This document shows, piece after piece, positions 56,681 to 64,000 of a DNA stretch of 64,000 nucleotides; position 1 is the first letter of the stretch, and each line of letters opens with the position of its first letter. Origin of the DNA: Hyphomicrobiales bacterium (GTDB lineage: Bacteria; Pseudomonadota; Alphaproteobacteria; Rhizobiales; Rhodobiaceae); assembly GCA_002869065.1 (NCBI GenBank), contig PKTR01000004.1, positions 62,001 through 126,000 of the forward strand, read 5' to 3'. The notes under the pieces were generated by a model. It searched no databases, was not told the origin of the DNA, and saw only the letters and a program-made list of their open reading frames with translations. Both the position numbers and the translations under genes were made by a program.

Positions 56681-58573
56681 TCAGGCTGGCGCTTCGCGCA
56701 TCCGCGCTCGGCTCTTGAGCTGCGAGACGGCGAGCGCTGCAAAGCTCATGCACCCTATGGCGAGCATCGGGTATTCGATCGGCAGGGAGTCGATGTGCCT
56801 GAACACCGAATAGCCGAGCAGCATGACTGCGCTGAAACCCGCCATCAGCCGTTCCGTCGAGGAAAAGATCGTGATGCCGCAGCCGTAGATGACCGCCGTA
56901 AGCGCCGTCATGCCGAGCGGAACCGCAATGATCGTCCCCGCCGCATGCACCCAATTGTCCGGATGCAGCGTGAGCAGCGGATTGAAGATGATCAGATAGG
57001 GAATGATGAACCCCGAGATCGCCAGTTTCGCCGCCGACAGCGACGTCTTGAAATATGGCGCCCCGGCAAGCCCCGCACCGGCGAGTGCGGCAAGCGCAAC
57101 CGGCGGCGTCAGCGAAGAGATCACCGCGAAATAGAAGGCGAAGAAGTGCGCCGCAATCGGTTCGACCCCCATGCGCACGACGATCGGGATAACGACGATC
57201 GCCACCAGCGTATAGGCAGCACTTGTCGGCACGCCGCAGCCCAGAACGATCGATACGATCATGGTGATCAACAGGCCGATCACGAGATTGCCCGCGCTGA
57301 GGATTTCGACCAGTCCGGCGATCTTGTTGCCAAGGCCGGTAGTAATCAGCGTCTGGGCAACGAGGCCGACGATGGCCAGCGAGATACCGATCTGCGCACC
57401 GACCAGCGCGCCATCGGCGATGCAGCGCATCAGCTTGCCGAAATCCGGCCGCGTCTCACTGCCGACATAGGACAACCCAATGGCGATGACGATTGCCCAG
57501 AATGCAGCCACGGCAGGGCTGTACTGCATGATCAGCATGGTGACCAACGTCGCCAGCGGGATGCCGAAAAGAGGCATTCGGCGCAGCAGCATCTTGTAGT
57601 CGACCGGTTCACGCGGCGCGTTGATATTGGTGCGCACGGCAAGGAACTGAACGCCGAGCATCACGCCCCAGAAATAGAGCACCGCCGGCAGCAGCCCCGC
57701 CAGCATGACCGTGTCATAGGAGACGCCGAGAAACGACGCCATCAGGAAGGCTGCGGCGCCCATGACCGGCGGCATCAGCTGCCCGCCCGTCGAGGCGGTC
57801 GCCTCGATCGCACCGGCATGGTGCGGCTTGTAGCCAACCTGTTTCATATACGGGATGGTGAAGGCACCGGTGATCGCCACATTGGCCACCGCAGCACCGG
57901 AAATCATGCCGATGAAGCCGCTTGAGACGACCGCGGTCTGACCGGGACCGCCACGGAACGCCCGCCCTGCGATCTTGCCGGCTTCAAGGAAGAAGTCGTT
58001 GACGCGGATGACGCCCAGCAGCGCACCGAACACCACGAACAGGAATATCTGGTTGGCGGAGATGCCAAGAAAGGTCCCGAATATCCCCGACAGGCCAATG
58101 CTCAGATAGGACACCACGTAGTCGACATTGAACTCACGATGGTAGAGCTGCCCCGGCAACAGATGGCCCCACACGAAATAGGCCACGAACAACCCCGCCA
58201 CGATCGGCAGCGTGATGCCCCAGGCAACCCGCGTCCCCTCCACGACCAGGAAGATGAGAAGCAATCCGATGAAGAAATCCATCGGTTCGGGGAAACCGAA
58301 GGCTTCCTCAAGATGAACCACGTTGGCGAACACATAGACGGCACAGGCGACGCCGATCACCGCGAAGGCGGTGTTGAGGATCATCGAAAATCGTCCGCCT
58401 CGACCACGCGCATGGTTGAGGAACAGCAGAGCGAACGTGAAGCCGAGATGGATGGCCTGGTGTTCGTAGGAACTGAAGAACAGGTACTGCGTCGACACCA
58501 TGTGGTAGGCGAACATCGCCAATCCCAACACAACGATCAGACCATCCAGCACCTTGAGCCTGATATCGGTCAT
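56681..58573 (-). CDS. TRAP transporter fused permease (4TM/12TM)
   Basis: 630 residues, about 16 membrane helices. The N-terminal part is the small DctQ-like domain (LDGLIVVLGLAMFAYHMVS onward) fused to the large DctM-like domain with GGQLMPPVMGAAAFLMAS and GCGVPTSAAYTLVA. This is the fused TRAP-TAXI permease type, driven by a sodium gradient. The TAXI binding protein gene lies directly upstream. A sulfonate or carboxylate substrate is inferred from linkage to xsc. Confidence 0.92.
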   Translation of the reverse strand: MTDIRLKVLDGLIVVLGLAMFAYHMVSTQYLFFSSYEHQAIHLGFTFALLFLNHARGRGGRFSMILNTAFAVIGVACAVYVFANVVHLEEAFGFPEPMDFFIGLLLIFLVVEGTRVAWGITLPIVAGLFVAYFVWGHLLPGQLYHREFNVDYVVSYLSIGLSGIFGTFLGISANQIFLFVVFGALLGVIRVNDFFLEAGKIAGRAFRGGPGQTAVVSSGFIGMISGAAVANVAITGAFTIPYMKQVGYKPHHAGAIEATASTGGQLMPPVMGAAAFLMASFLGVSYDTVMLAGLLPAVLYFWGVMLGVQFLAVRTNINAPREPVDYKMLLRRMPLFGIPLATLVTMLIMQYSPAVAAFWAIVIAIGLSYVGSETRPDFGKLMRCIADGALVGAQIGISLAIVGLVAQTLITTGLGNKIAGLVEILSAGNLVIGLLITMIVSIVLGCGVPTSAAYTLVAIVVIPIVVRMGVEPIAAHFFAFYFAVISSLTPPVALAALAGAGLAGAPYFKTSLSAAKLAISGFIIPYLIIFNPLLTLHPDNWVHAAGTIIAVPLGMTALTAVIYGCGITIFSSTERLMAGFSAVMLLGYSVFRHIDSLPIEYPMLAIGCMSFAALAVSQLKSRARMREAPA

Positions 58574-58671
58574 GGCTCTGGTTCCTTTCGAGGAACAGAC
58601 GGAAAATGGGCGTTTGCGAAGTTCATGGCGAGCGGCGGCGAACGAAACCGCCACCGCCCGCAATCATGAGC

Positions 58672-59706
58672 TTACTTGATCACGCCAGCTTCCTTGTAGG
58701 CGCGCAGCGCACCGGGATGAATGTCCTCCGGATCCCAGCCATAGACCATGCCCTCACGCGACATCAGCTTGCCGGTCGCGTGGTAGTCGGCGAACTTGTC
58801 GAGGTTTTCCAGCAGCATCTTGGTCACTTTGTAGGCTGCATCCTCGGAAAACTCCGGCGAAACCATCCAGGCAACGCTATCCGCGAAACCTTCCATCGGC
58901 TTGTCCATGCCATCGGCAATGCCGGCCGGCACGACGATATTGGCCATCGACATGCCCGCGGCACGCGCCTTGTCGACGTTCTCCTTGCCCCATTCCAGAT
59001 GGCTGACCTTGCGCCCGGACGCCAGGAATTCCGTCGTCTGCGGGCTCAGCACCATTTTCTTGCTGACCGGATCGATATAGCCACCGATCACGCCGGCATC
59101 GGCCGTGCCATCAAGCAGCGCAGCAACAGATTCCTTGGTACCGACATAGGCGATGTCGACATCGGACTCCGTCATACCATAGCCGTCATGCAGGATGGCG
59201 GCCGGCTGCAGCGCCCAGTTGATCTGCGCGCGCCGTCCAAGCGCGACCTTCTTGCCTTTCAGATCCTCGACCTTGGTGATGCCTGCATCGAGTGATGCCA
59301 GCCAGATCGTGTTCAGATTGTAGTTGGCGATCAGCTTGAGGCCTTCGTACTTCTTGTCGAACGGCCCCGTGCCGGACTTGGCCAGACCCTGCACACCGCC
59401 GCCCGAGCCGACGATCATGCTTTTCTTGAGCTCCGGCTCCTTGTCGAGCTTCTTGATGTTGAAGACAAAACCCGGGCTCTCGGTATGCGTGATGACAAAG
59501 CCGGCATTGGCCTTCTTGGAAATGTCCTCAAGCGCCGAACCAAGGACGTAGGAGCCCGATCCGAACGGAGCGCTCATCAGGCTGATGTTCAGCACGTCGT
59601 CGGCTTTCGCGGTAGTCGGCGCAAAAGCCATTCCGGCAACCACGAGCGCGCCGAAGCCGACCGCGCCGGACAGTGCAAAATTCTTGAGTTTGTTGAAGTT
59701 CTTCAT
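58672..59706 (-). CDS. TAXI-type TRAP transporter solute-binding protein
   Basis: 344 residues with a signal peptide (LSGAVGFGALVVAGMAFAPT, cut after TAKA near residue 35). The mature protein shows the TAXI fold: ISLMSAPFGSGSYVLGSAL, LKGKKVALGRRAQINWAL and VAALLDGTADAGVIGGYI. It captures the substrate in the periplasm for the fused permease. Confidence 0.92.
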   Translation of the reverse strand: MKNFNKLKNFALSGAVGFGALVVAGMAFAPTTAKADDVLNISLMSAPFGSGSYVLGSALEDISKKANAGFVITHTESPGFVFNIKKLDKEPELKKSMIVGSGGGVQGLAKSGTGPFDKKYEGLKLIANYNLNTIWLASLDAGITKVEDLKGKKVALGRRAQINWALQPAAILHDGYGMTESDVDIAYVGTKESVAALLDGTADAGVIGGYIDPVSKKMVLSPQTTEFLASGRKVSHLEWGKENVDKARAAGMSMANIVVPAGIADGMDKPMEGFADSVAWMVSPEFSEDAAYKVTKMLLENLDKFADYHATGKLMSREGMVYGWDPEDIHPGALRAYKEAGVIK

Positions 59707-59754
59707 TTCTTTCCTCCCCTAAGAGTTTTCCGTCCGTTGTGCCGTTTTCCGGTC

Positions 59755-60171
59755 TTAGACAGGACGGAATTTCGGAATGCTGTAGTCGTCGCTGATGGGA
59801 TCGAAATAGGCTGTCACCCGCAAACCCACCTGCATTGCCTCCGGCTCGATTCCGGTCACTTGCGCGTACATCCGTGCGCCGCCGTCGATATCGACGAGAC
59901 ACATGATGACGGGCAGTTCTTCCTTCCAACCGGGATAGTTCATCGCGACTGCGCGAGAGATCGTGTAGGAGTAGACTGTCCCCTCGGGGCGCATCTCGGT
60001 CCACGGAATGTCGCGCGACCCGCACTCGATGCACCACGGCTTCGGATGGAAATTCACCGTGCCGCATTTGCTGCATTTCTGCATCATCAGCCGCCCCTCA
60101 TGGGCGCCTTTCCAGAACGGTTCCGTCAGTTCGTAGATTTCGGGAAGCGGCTTGGCTGGAAGTTCGCTCAT
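59755..60171 (-). CDS. DUF35 OB-fold/zinc-ribbon protein (thiolase partner)
   Basis: 138 residues: an N-terminal helix (EIYELTEPFWKGAHEGRLM), a rubredoxin-like zinc ribbon CSKCGTVNFHPKPWCIECGS and a C-terminal OB fold. Such proteins pair with thiolase-like enzymes; in steroid side-chain degradation the DUF35 domain of ChsH2 is required by the retro-aldolase Ltp2. It starts three bases after the stop of the thiolase-like gene, so the two are translationally linked. Confidence 0.9.
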   Translation of the reverse strand: MSELPAKPLPEIYELTEPFWKGAHEGRLMMQKCSKCGTVNFHPKPWCIECGSRDIPWTEMRPEGTVYSYTISRAVAMNYPGWKEELPVIMCLVDIDGGARMYAQVTGIEPEAMQVGLRVTAYFDPISDDYSIPKFRPV

Positions 60172-60174
60172 GGC

Positions 60175-61389
60175 TCAGGCCCCCGATCCGAGAATAATGG
60201 AAATACAGCTACGTCCGGGCCGGCCATAAGGGATGCCGCCGAAGCCGCAGACGGCGCCGATCGACGCGTTCTGCACCTGACGGTCGCCGCCCTCGCCGCG
60301 AAGCTGTGCAACACCTTCGACCAGCGGCATGAAACCACCATTGGCGCCGCCGGGTTGCCCGCCCGAAAGTTGCCCGCCGTCGGTCGACAACGGGAAATCA
60401 CCATCGAAACTGAGATTGCGTTCCTCGACGAAGCGCCCGCCGTGCCCCTTTTTGCAGAACCCCCAATCCTCGATCGTCATCATCGAAATGAACGGGTAGT
60501 CGTCGTAGGGCTGGAAGAAATCGATGTTGTCATGGGTGACACCGGCCATGTTCATCGCGACCGGAGCAGATTTGGCGAAGCCCGTTTCCGTTACGTCGGG
60601 GAACACCCGCGAACCCGGATAGTGATTGTTCTGTTCGCCAAAACCCAGCAAATAAACCGGCCGGTCGGTAATCTTTTTCGCCGTTTCCGCTGACGTGACG
60701 ATATAGGCCAGCCCGCCGTTCACGATCGGCACGCAATCGAACAGCCGGATCGGATCGGAAAGAATAGGCGACGCCAGATAGGCGTCGAGATCGTAGCGCT
60801 CGCGATAAATCGCACCGGGATGCAGGGACGCGTGATAGCGGTTCGAAACCGCGATCTTGCCGAGCTGCTCAGGGCTGACGTCATACTGGTGCATGTAGCG
60901 GCGCAGAACGAGCGCAAACTGCGCGGTCGCACCCATGACACCGAACGGGCCCTGGAAATCCCAGTAGACACCGCGCGTACGTTCCGGCGAAAGCGGCAAC
61001 CCCGGCGCGATGGACGGCATACCGAGCGGTGTATCGGCGCCGACGATCAGTGCCCGGTCGATGACACCGGCATTGATCAGCGCGGCGGCCCGGATGAGCA
61101 TGGATGTCGCCGAGGAGCCGCCCTGGTCGCCACGGATCACCGCCCGCGGCGAGATGCCAAGATTTTCCGCCGTCGCAGCCGACCAGTTGACGGTATGCGC
61201 CACTTCGGCATGGGAAACGCCCAGGCCTTGATCGTCGAAGTCGTTCTTCGACATTCCCGCCCGTTCAAGCGCGAGTTCCGCCGCCCAAGCGATGTACTCG
61301 TCGACATTCAGAACGGGTTGTCCGGGTTTCAACCGGCTATATGGAGTTCGTCCATAGCCAACGATGGCGACCTTGCCCCGCATTTGCAT
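60175..61389 (-). CDS. Thiolase-superfamily protein, probable Ltp2-like aldolase
   Basis: 404 residues with the SCP2-thiolase fold (KVAIVGYGRTPYSRL, RALIVGADTPLG). The segment that carries the nucleophilic Cys of true thiolases reads GDQGGSSATSML here, and the usual HP-containing C-terminal motif reads LSGGQPGGANGG, so both the Cys and the His are missing. A second Cys region AVCGFGGIP is kept. Tyr-rich PYDDYPF occurs where Ltp2-like retro-aldolases have a catalytic Tyr. With a DUF35 partner next door, C-C retro-aldol cleavage of a 3-hydroxyacyl-CoA is more likely than thiolysis. First gene of the six-gene operon. Confidence 0.82.
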   Translation of the reverse strand: MQMRGKVAIVGYGRTPYSRLKPGQPVLNVDEYIAWAAELALERAGMSKNDFDDQGLGVSHAEVAHTVNWSAATAENLGISPRAVIRGDQGGSSATSMLIRAAALINAGVIDRALIVGADTPLGMPSIAPGLPLSPERTRGVYWDFQGPFGVMGATAQFALVLRRYMHQYDVSPEQLGKIAVSNRYHASLHPGAIYRERYDLDAYLASPILSDPIRLFDCVPIVNGGLAYIVTSAETAKKITDRPVYLLGFGEQNNHYPGSRVFPDVTETGFAKSAPVAMNMAGVTHDNIDFFQPYDDYPFISMMTIEDWGFCKKGHGGRFVEERNLSFDGDFPLSTDGGQLSGGQPGGANGGFMPLVEGVAQLRGEGGDRQVQNASIGAVCGFGGIPYGRPGRSCISIILGSGA

Positions 61390-61459
61390 GCCTCCCTGAA
61401 CACAAGCGGCCTTACGGCTCTTGAAAAAGCATGCGAACCCGAAGATTATTTGTCTACTT

Positions 61460-61474
61460 TCTATGCAGAATAGA
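61460..61474. promoter_or_regulatory. Candidate LysR operator
   Basis: TCTAT-GCAGA-ATAGA is a perfect inverted repeat that contains a T-N11-A core (61462-61474). It lies between the divergent thiolase-like and LysR genes, where a LysR activator normally binds. Confidence 0.45.
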
Positions 61475-61514
61475 CTTTATTGATGATCTGAATAATTCAA
61501 ACCGGGGAGCGGCG

Positions 61515-62420
61515 ATGAAACTGCGCAATATGGATCTCAACCTGCTCATCATCTTCGATGCGATCTATTCCGAGCGCAGCATCTCCAAAGCCGCAATTCG
61601 CCTCAATCTGTCCCAGCCCGCCGTCTCCAACGCACTCGCCCGCCTGCGCGATACGCTGGGTGACCAGCTCTTCAAGCGCGAGGGAAGCGGCATGTCACCG
61701 ACGCCGCGCGCCAAGGCCCTGCGCGAGCCCGTGCGTCACGCGCTCGACACGCTGGAACAGGGAATGCGCGGCGACGACAATTTCGACTACGCCAATTCCA
61801 AGCGGGAATTCGTGATCGCCGCAGAGGACTACGGCGAAACCGTCATTCTCCCACGCTTCCTGGACTGGCTCAGCGAGGCGGCGCCCGACATCCATATCCG
61901 CATCCGCCCGGAACCAAGCGCCGAATTGCGCAATGAGTTGATGGAGGGCACGGTCGACCTCGCGCTCGACTATTTCTCCCTCAGCGGACAGGGTTTCAAA
62001 AGCGCTTGCGCCCTGACCGAGGGACTGGTCACGCTGGCCCGCCGCGACAATCCGCTGATCGGTGATCAACTGAGCCTCGACACGTTCATGAAGCTGCATC
62101 ATGTCGTAATCGCACCACGCCGCAGGTCGATGCCGATGATCGACCTCGCCCTGGCCAAGCGCGGACTCGAACGGCACATCACCCTGACCGTCCCGCATTT
62201 CATGTCGATGCCGAGCGTGGTGCAAAGCTCGAACCTGATCTGCAGCCTGCCGCGCCGCATGGCGCATATCTACGCCGACCATTTCCGGCTGCGGACATAC
62301 ACCGTCCCGATACACACGCCGGAATTCCCGATCTACATGATCTGGCACGAGTCCCTCGATACCGATCCGGGCCACATCTGGCTGCGTGAGCAGCTATTGG
62401 CTTTGTGCAACACGGTCTAG
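61515..62420 (+). CDS. LysR-family transcriptional regulator
   Basis: 301 residues from ATG 61515 (GGGGAGCGG upstream; an extended open frame is rejected). N-terminal winged helix MDLNLLIIFDAIYSERSISK then LNLSQPAVSNALARLRDTLG, and a periplasmic-binding-like effector domain. The DNA-binding part resembles the NodD/LeuO-like subgroup. Divergent from the xsc operon and upstream of the enoyl-CoA hydratase gene, so it may control both. Confidence 0.92.
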   Translation: MKLRNMDLNLLIIFDAIYSERSISKAAIRLNLSQPAVSNALARLRDTLGDQLFKREGSGMSPTPRAKALREPVRHALDTLEQGMRGDDNFDYANSKREFVIAAEDYGETVILPRFLDWLSEAAPDIHIRIRPEPSAELRNELMEGTVDLALDYFSLSGQGFKSACALTEGLVTLARRDNPLIGDQLSLDTFMKLHHVVIAPRRRSMPMIDLALAKRGLERHITLTVPHFMSMPSVVQSSNLICSLPRRMAHIYADHFRLRTYTVPIHTPEFPIYMIWHESLDTDPGHIWLREQLLALCNTV

Positions 62421-62532
62421 AGACCGGCCACCATAATTATTCACATCAGTGATATTGAACCTAATGAAAATAAATTGGACCGGGGGAAAGCTTCCTTCCT
62501 AGTCTGCTTTCGAGACAGCTCGAGAGCATGCA

Positions 62533-63336
62533 ATGTCAGATTACCAGACCATTCTCTATGAACAGGACGGGCCCCGCGCCCGGATCACCTTCAACCGCCC
62601 TTCGGTGCTGAACGCGCTGAACAATCAGGTGTTTGAGGAAGCCCTTTCGGTATTCGACAGGCTGCCGGCGGAAACCCGTGTTCTGGTTCTTACCGGGACG
62701 GGCGACAAAGCCTTCGCAGCCGGCGCCGACCTTGAGGAGATGCAGCGGCGTACGCCCTGGGGTGACATGGATTTCGGCATTCGCCGCGAACTGGCGAAAC
62801 GCCTCGAAGACTCACCCTTTCCGACCGTTGCCGCGATCAACGGTTTTGCGCTCGGCGGCGGCCTCGAACTGGCGCTGGCCTGCCACCTCCGCTTCGCGTC
62901 GTCGAACGCGATCCTCGGCCTGCCCGAGAGCCGCCTCGGCATTCTGCCGGCAAATGGCGGCACGGCGCGCCTGACGCGCCTGATCGGCCGCGGCCGCGCG
63001 CTGAAGATGATCATGCTCGGCGAACGCATCGATGCCGAGGAAGCCGCCCGGATCGGCATCGTCGACTGGGTTGTCCCGCAGGCCGAATTCACCGCAAGCA
63101 TCGACGCCCTGGTGGAACGCCTGTGCGCCCTCGCCCCCATTGCCACGCGCGCCGTGATCGACACCGTTTCTCGTTCGGCCGACATGACCTGCGAACACGC
63201 AATCGACTACGAGCACCGCTGGTTCCAGATCTGCCTCGCCAGCGCCGACAAGCAGGAAGGCGTCAGCGCCTTTCTCGAAAAACGGAAGCCTGAATTCGGC
63301 AAGACCGGCTATGCCGGCGAAAGCGAGGGCAAGTGA
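62533..63336 (+). CDS. Enoyl-CoA hydratase
   Basis: 267 residues of the crotonase family. The oxyanion hole is formed by FAAGADLEEM and NGFALGGGLELALAC; both catalytic Glu residues of hydratases are present (GGGLEL and LGLPESRLGIL), so syn hydration of a 2-enoyl-CoA is expected. It overlaps the acyl-CoA dehydrogenase gene by four bases (GTGA). A 112-base AT-rich gap with TCAC-ATCA-GTGA (62441-62452) precedes it. Confidence 0.91.
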   Translation: MSDYQTILYEQDGPRARITFNRPSVLNALNNQVFEEALSVFDRLPAETRVLVLTGTGDKAFAAGADLEEMQRRTPWGDMDFGIRRELAKRLEDSPFPTVAAINGFALGGGLELALACHLRFASSNAILGLPESRLGILPANGGTARLTRLIGRGRALKMIMLGERIDAEEAARIGIVDWVVPQAEFTASIDALVERLCALAPIATRAVIDTVSRSADMTCEHAIDYEHRWFQICLASADKQEGVSAFLEKRKPEFGKTGYAGESEGK

Positions 63337-64000
63337 GCGCCGAAACATCACCGCCGACGCAAGAAACGCTGCGCGCCGCTGGCATGCGCGGCATTCCCTT
63401 CGACTGGGAAGACCCATTCCTGATCGACAGTCACCTGAACTCGGAAGAAATCCTGATCCGCGACACCGCGCGCGATTTCGCCCAGTCGCAGCTGCTGCCC
63501 CGCATCCTTGAGGCCAATCGCCACGAGTCCTTCGATCTCTCACTGATGAAGGAGCTGGCGGAGCTAGGCTTCCTCGGGGCAACGATCGACGGCTATGGCT
63601 GCGCCGGCATCAACTACGTGTCCTACGGGCTGATCGCCCGCGAGTTCGAGCGCGTCGACACCAGCTTCCGCTCCGCGCTCGGCGTTCAGAGCACGCTGGC
63701 CATGATGCCGATCTATCTCTACGGCTCGGAACAGCAGCGGCAGAACTACCTGCCGGCACTCGGCGCCGCCGAACGGCTCGGCTGCTTCGGGCTGACCGAG
63801 CCCGATCACGGCTCGGACCCCTCGGGCATGAAATCGCGAGCCCGCTCCGTCGAGGGCGGTTACCGGCTGAGCGGCAGCAAGACCTGGATCACCCACGCCC
63901 CGATTGCCGACGTCATGATCGTCTGGGCAAAGAACGACGAAGGCGTCGTCAACGGCTTCATCCTCGAACGTGGCATGAAGGGTCTGTCGACCGGCAAGAT
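63333..64000 (+). CDS. Glutaryl-CoA dehydrogenase-like acyl-CoA dehydrogenase (3' end outside window)
   Basis: Begins with GTG 63333 overlapping the hydratase stop; 222 residues are visible before the window ends, and the catalytic Glu lies beyond it. Family signatures: LIRDTARDFAQSQLLPRI, GATIDGYGCAGINYVSYGL, CFGLTEPDHGSDPSGM and SGSKTWITHAPIAD, which match GcdH well. In the substrate pocket segment RSALGVQS the Arg that binds the distal acid of glutaryl-CoA is kept, but the nearby Ser of typical GcdH (RSAMS or RSMMS) is Gly. A paralogue acting on a glutaryl-CoA analogue is possible. Confidence 0.88.
   Translation, partial: MSAETSPPTQETLRAAGMRGIPFDWEDPFLIDSHLNSEEILIRDTARDFAQSQLLPRILEANRHESFDLSLMKELAELGFLGATIDGYGCAGINYVSYGLIAREFERVDTSFRSALGVQSTLAMMPIYLYGSEQQRQNYLPALGAAERLGCFGLTEPDHGSDPSGMKSRARSVEGGYRLSGSKTWITHAPIADVMIVWAKNDEGVVNGFILERGMKGLSTGK

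Noticed and set aside
60175-61389. Annotation as ordinary acetyl-CoA acetyltransferase
   Set aside because: The nucleophilic Cys and the His motif of true thiolases are absent.
1-64000. CRISPR array, prophage, insertion sequence, tRNA or rRNA gene
   Set aside because: No regularly spaced repeats, transposase or phage proteins, and no tRNA or rRNA sequence were recognised in any gap.

Overview
The window looks like the chromosome of a GC-rich alphaproteobacterium, most likely of the Hyphomicrobiales (Rhizobiales). The reasons are the lineage-typical genes it carries: an NDUFA12-type complex I accessory subunit, a DUF2585 (UPF0314) protein, HdaA, B12-dependent NrdJ, and an RNase E with a large acidic insertion in its S1 domain. 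The species cannot be named from sequence alone. I see no tRNA, rRNA, CRISPR array, insertion sequence, integrase or phage gene.

Bases 1-43,500 are mostly housekeeping. In order they hold: rnd (cut by the window edge); the ppk-ppx polyphosphate pair; an operon of a CDP-alcohol phosphatidyltransferase, an AI-2E/PerM-type membrane protein and HdaA, divergent from purM-purN; a solitary molybdopterin oxidoreductase; ndk; dinB; an ABC-F ATPase; a HAD-UbiA fusion followed by GtrA; aat; accB-accC; aroQ; a DsbA-like oxidoreductase; an aminotransferase; rne; a methyltransferase with NDUFA12; a receiver protein; nrdJ with an NrdR box and a structured leader; an orphan betaine-type binding protein overlapping an L,D-transpeptidase; psd-pssA; an ArsR regulator with an Atm1-type ABC exporter; a RelE/XRE toxin-antitoxin pair; a small DksA-like protein; and a second L,D-transpeptidase.

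Bases 43,500-53,000 hold a catechol meta-cleavage operon on the minus strand. Its order is collinear with dmpQ-B-C-E-F-G-H: ferredoxin, catechol 2,3-dioxygenase, a frameshifted DUF336 gene, semialdehyde dehydrogenase, hydratase, acetaldehyde dehydrogenase, aldolase, decarboxylase. A monooxygenase-domain protein and a 2-hydroxychromene-2-carboxylate isomerase-like protein follow. The hydrolase (dmpD) and tautomerase (dmpI) are absent. A divergent GntR/FCD regulator and a perfect 16-bp palindrome lie upstream.

Bases 53,566-64,000 hold the most interesting locus. A six-gene minus-strand operon encodes a thiolase-fold protein without the thiolase nucleophilic Cys, a DUF35 OB-fold/Zn-ribbon partner, a TAXI-type binding protein, a fused TRAP permease, sulfoacetaldehyde acetyltransferase (Xsc) and acetate kinase. 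Divergently lie a LysR regulator, an enoyl-CoA hydratase and a glutaryl-CoA-dehydrogenase-like enzyme (cut by the window edge). Together these could form an undescribed route: a C4 sulfonate such as 4-sulfobutanoate is imported, activated to CoA, dehydrogenated and hydrated, then cleaved by retro-aldol to acetyl-CoA and sulfoacetaldehyde. Xsc and AckA would then give sulfite, acetate and ATP. This pathway is an inference; the individual enzyme families are read directly from sequence.
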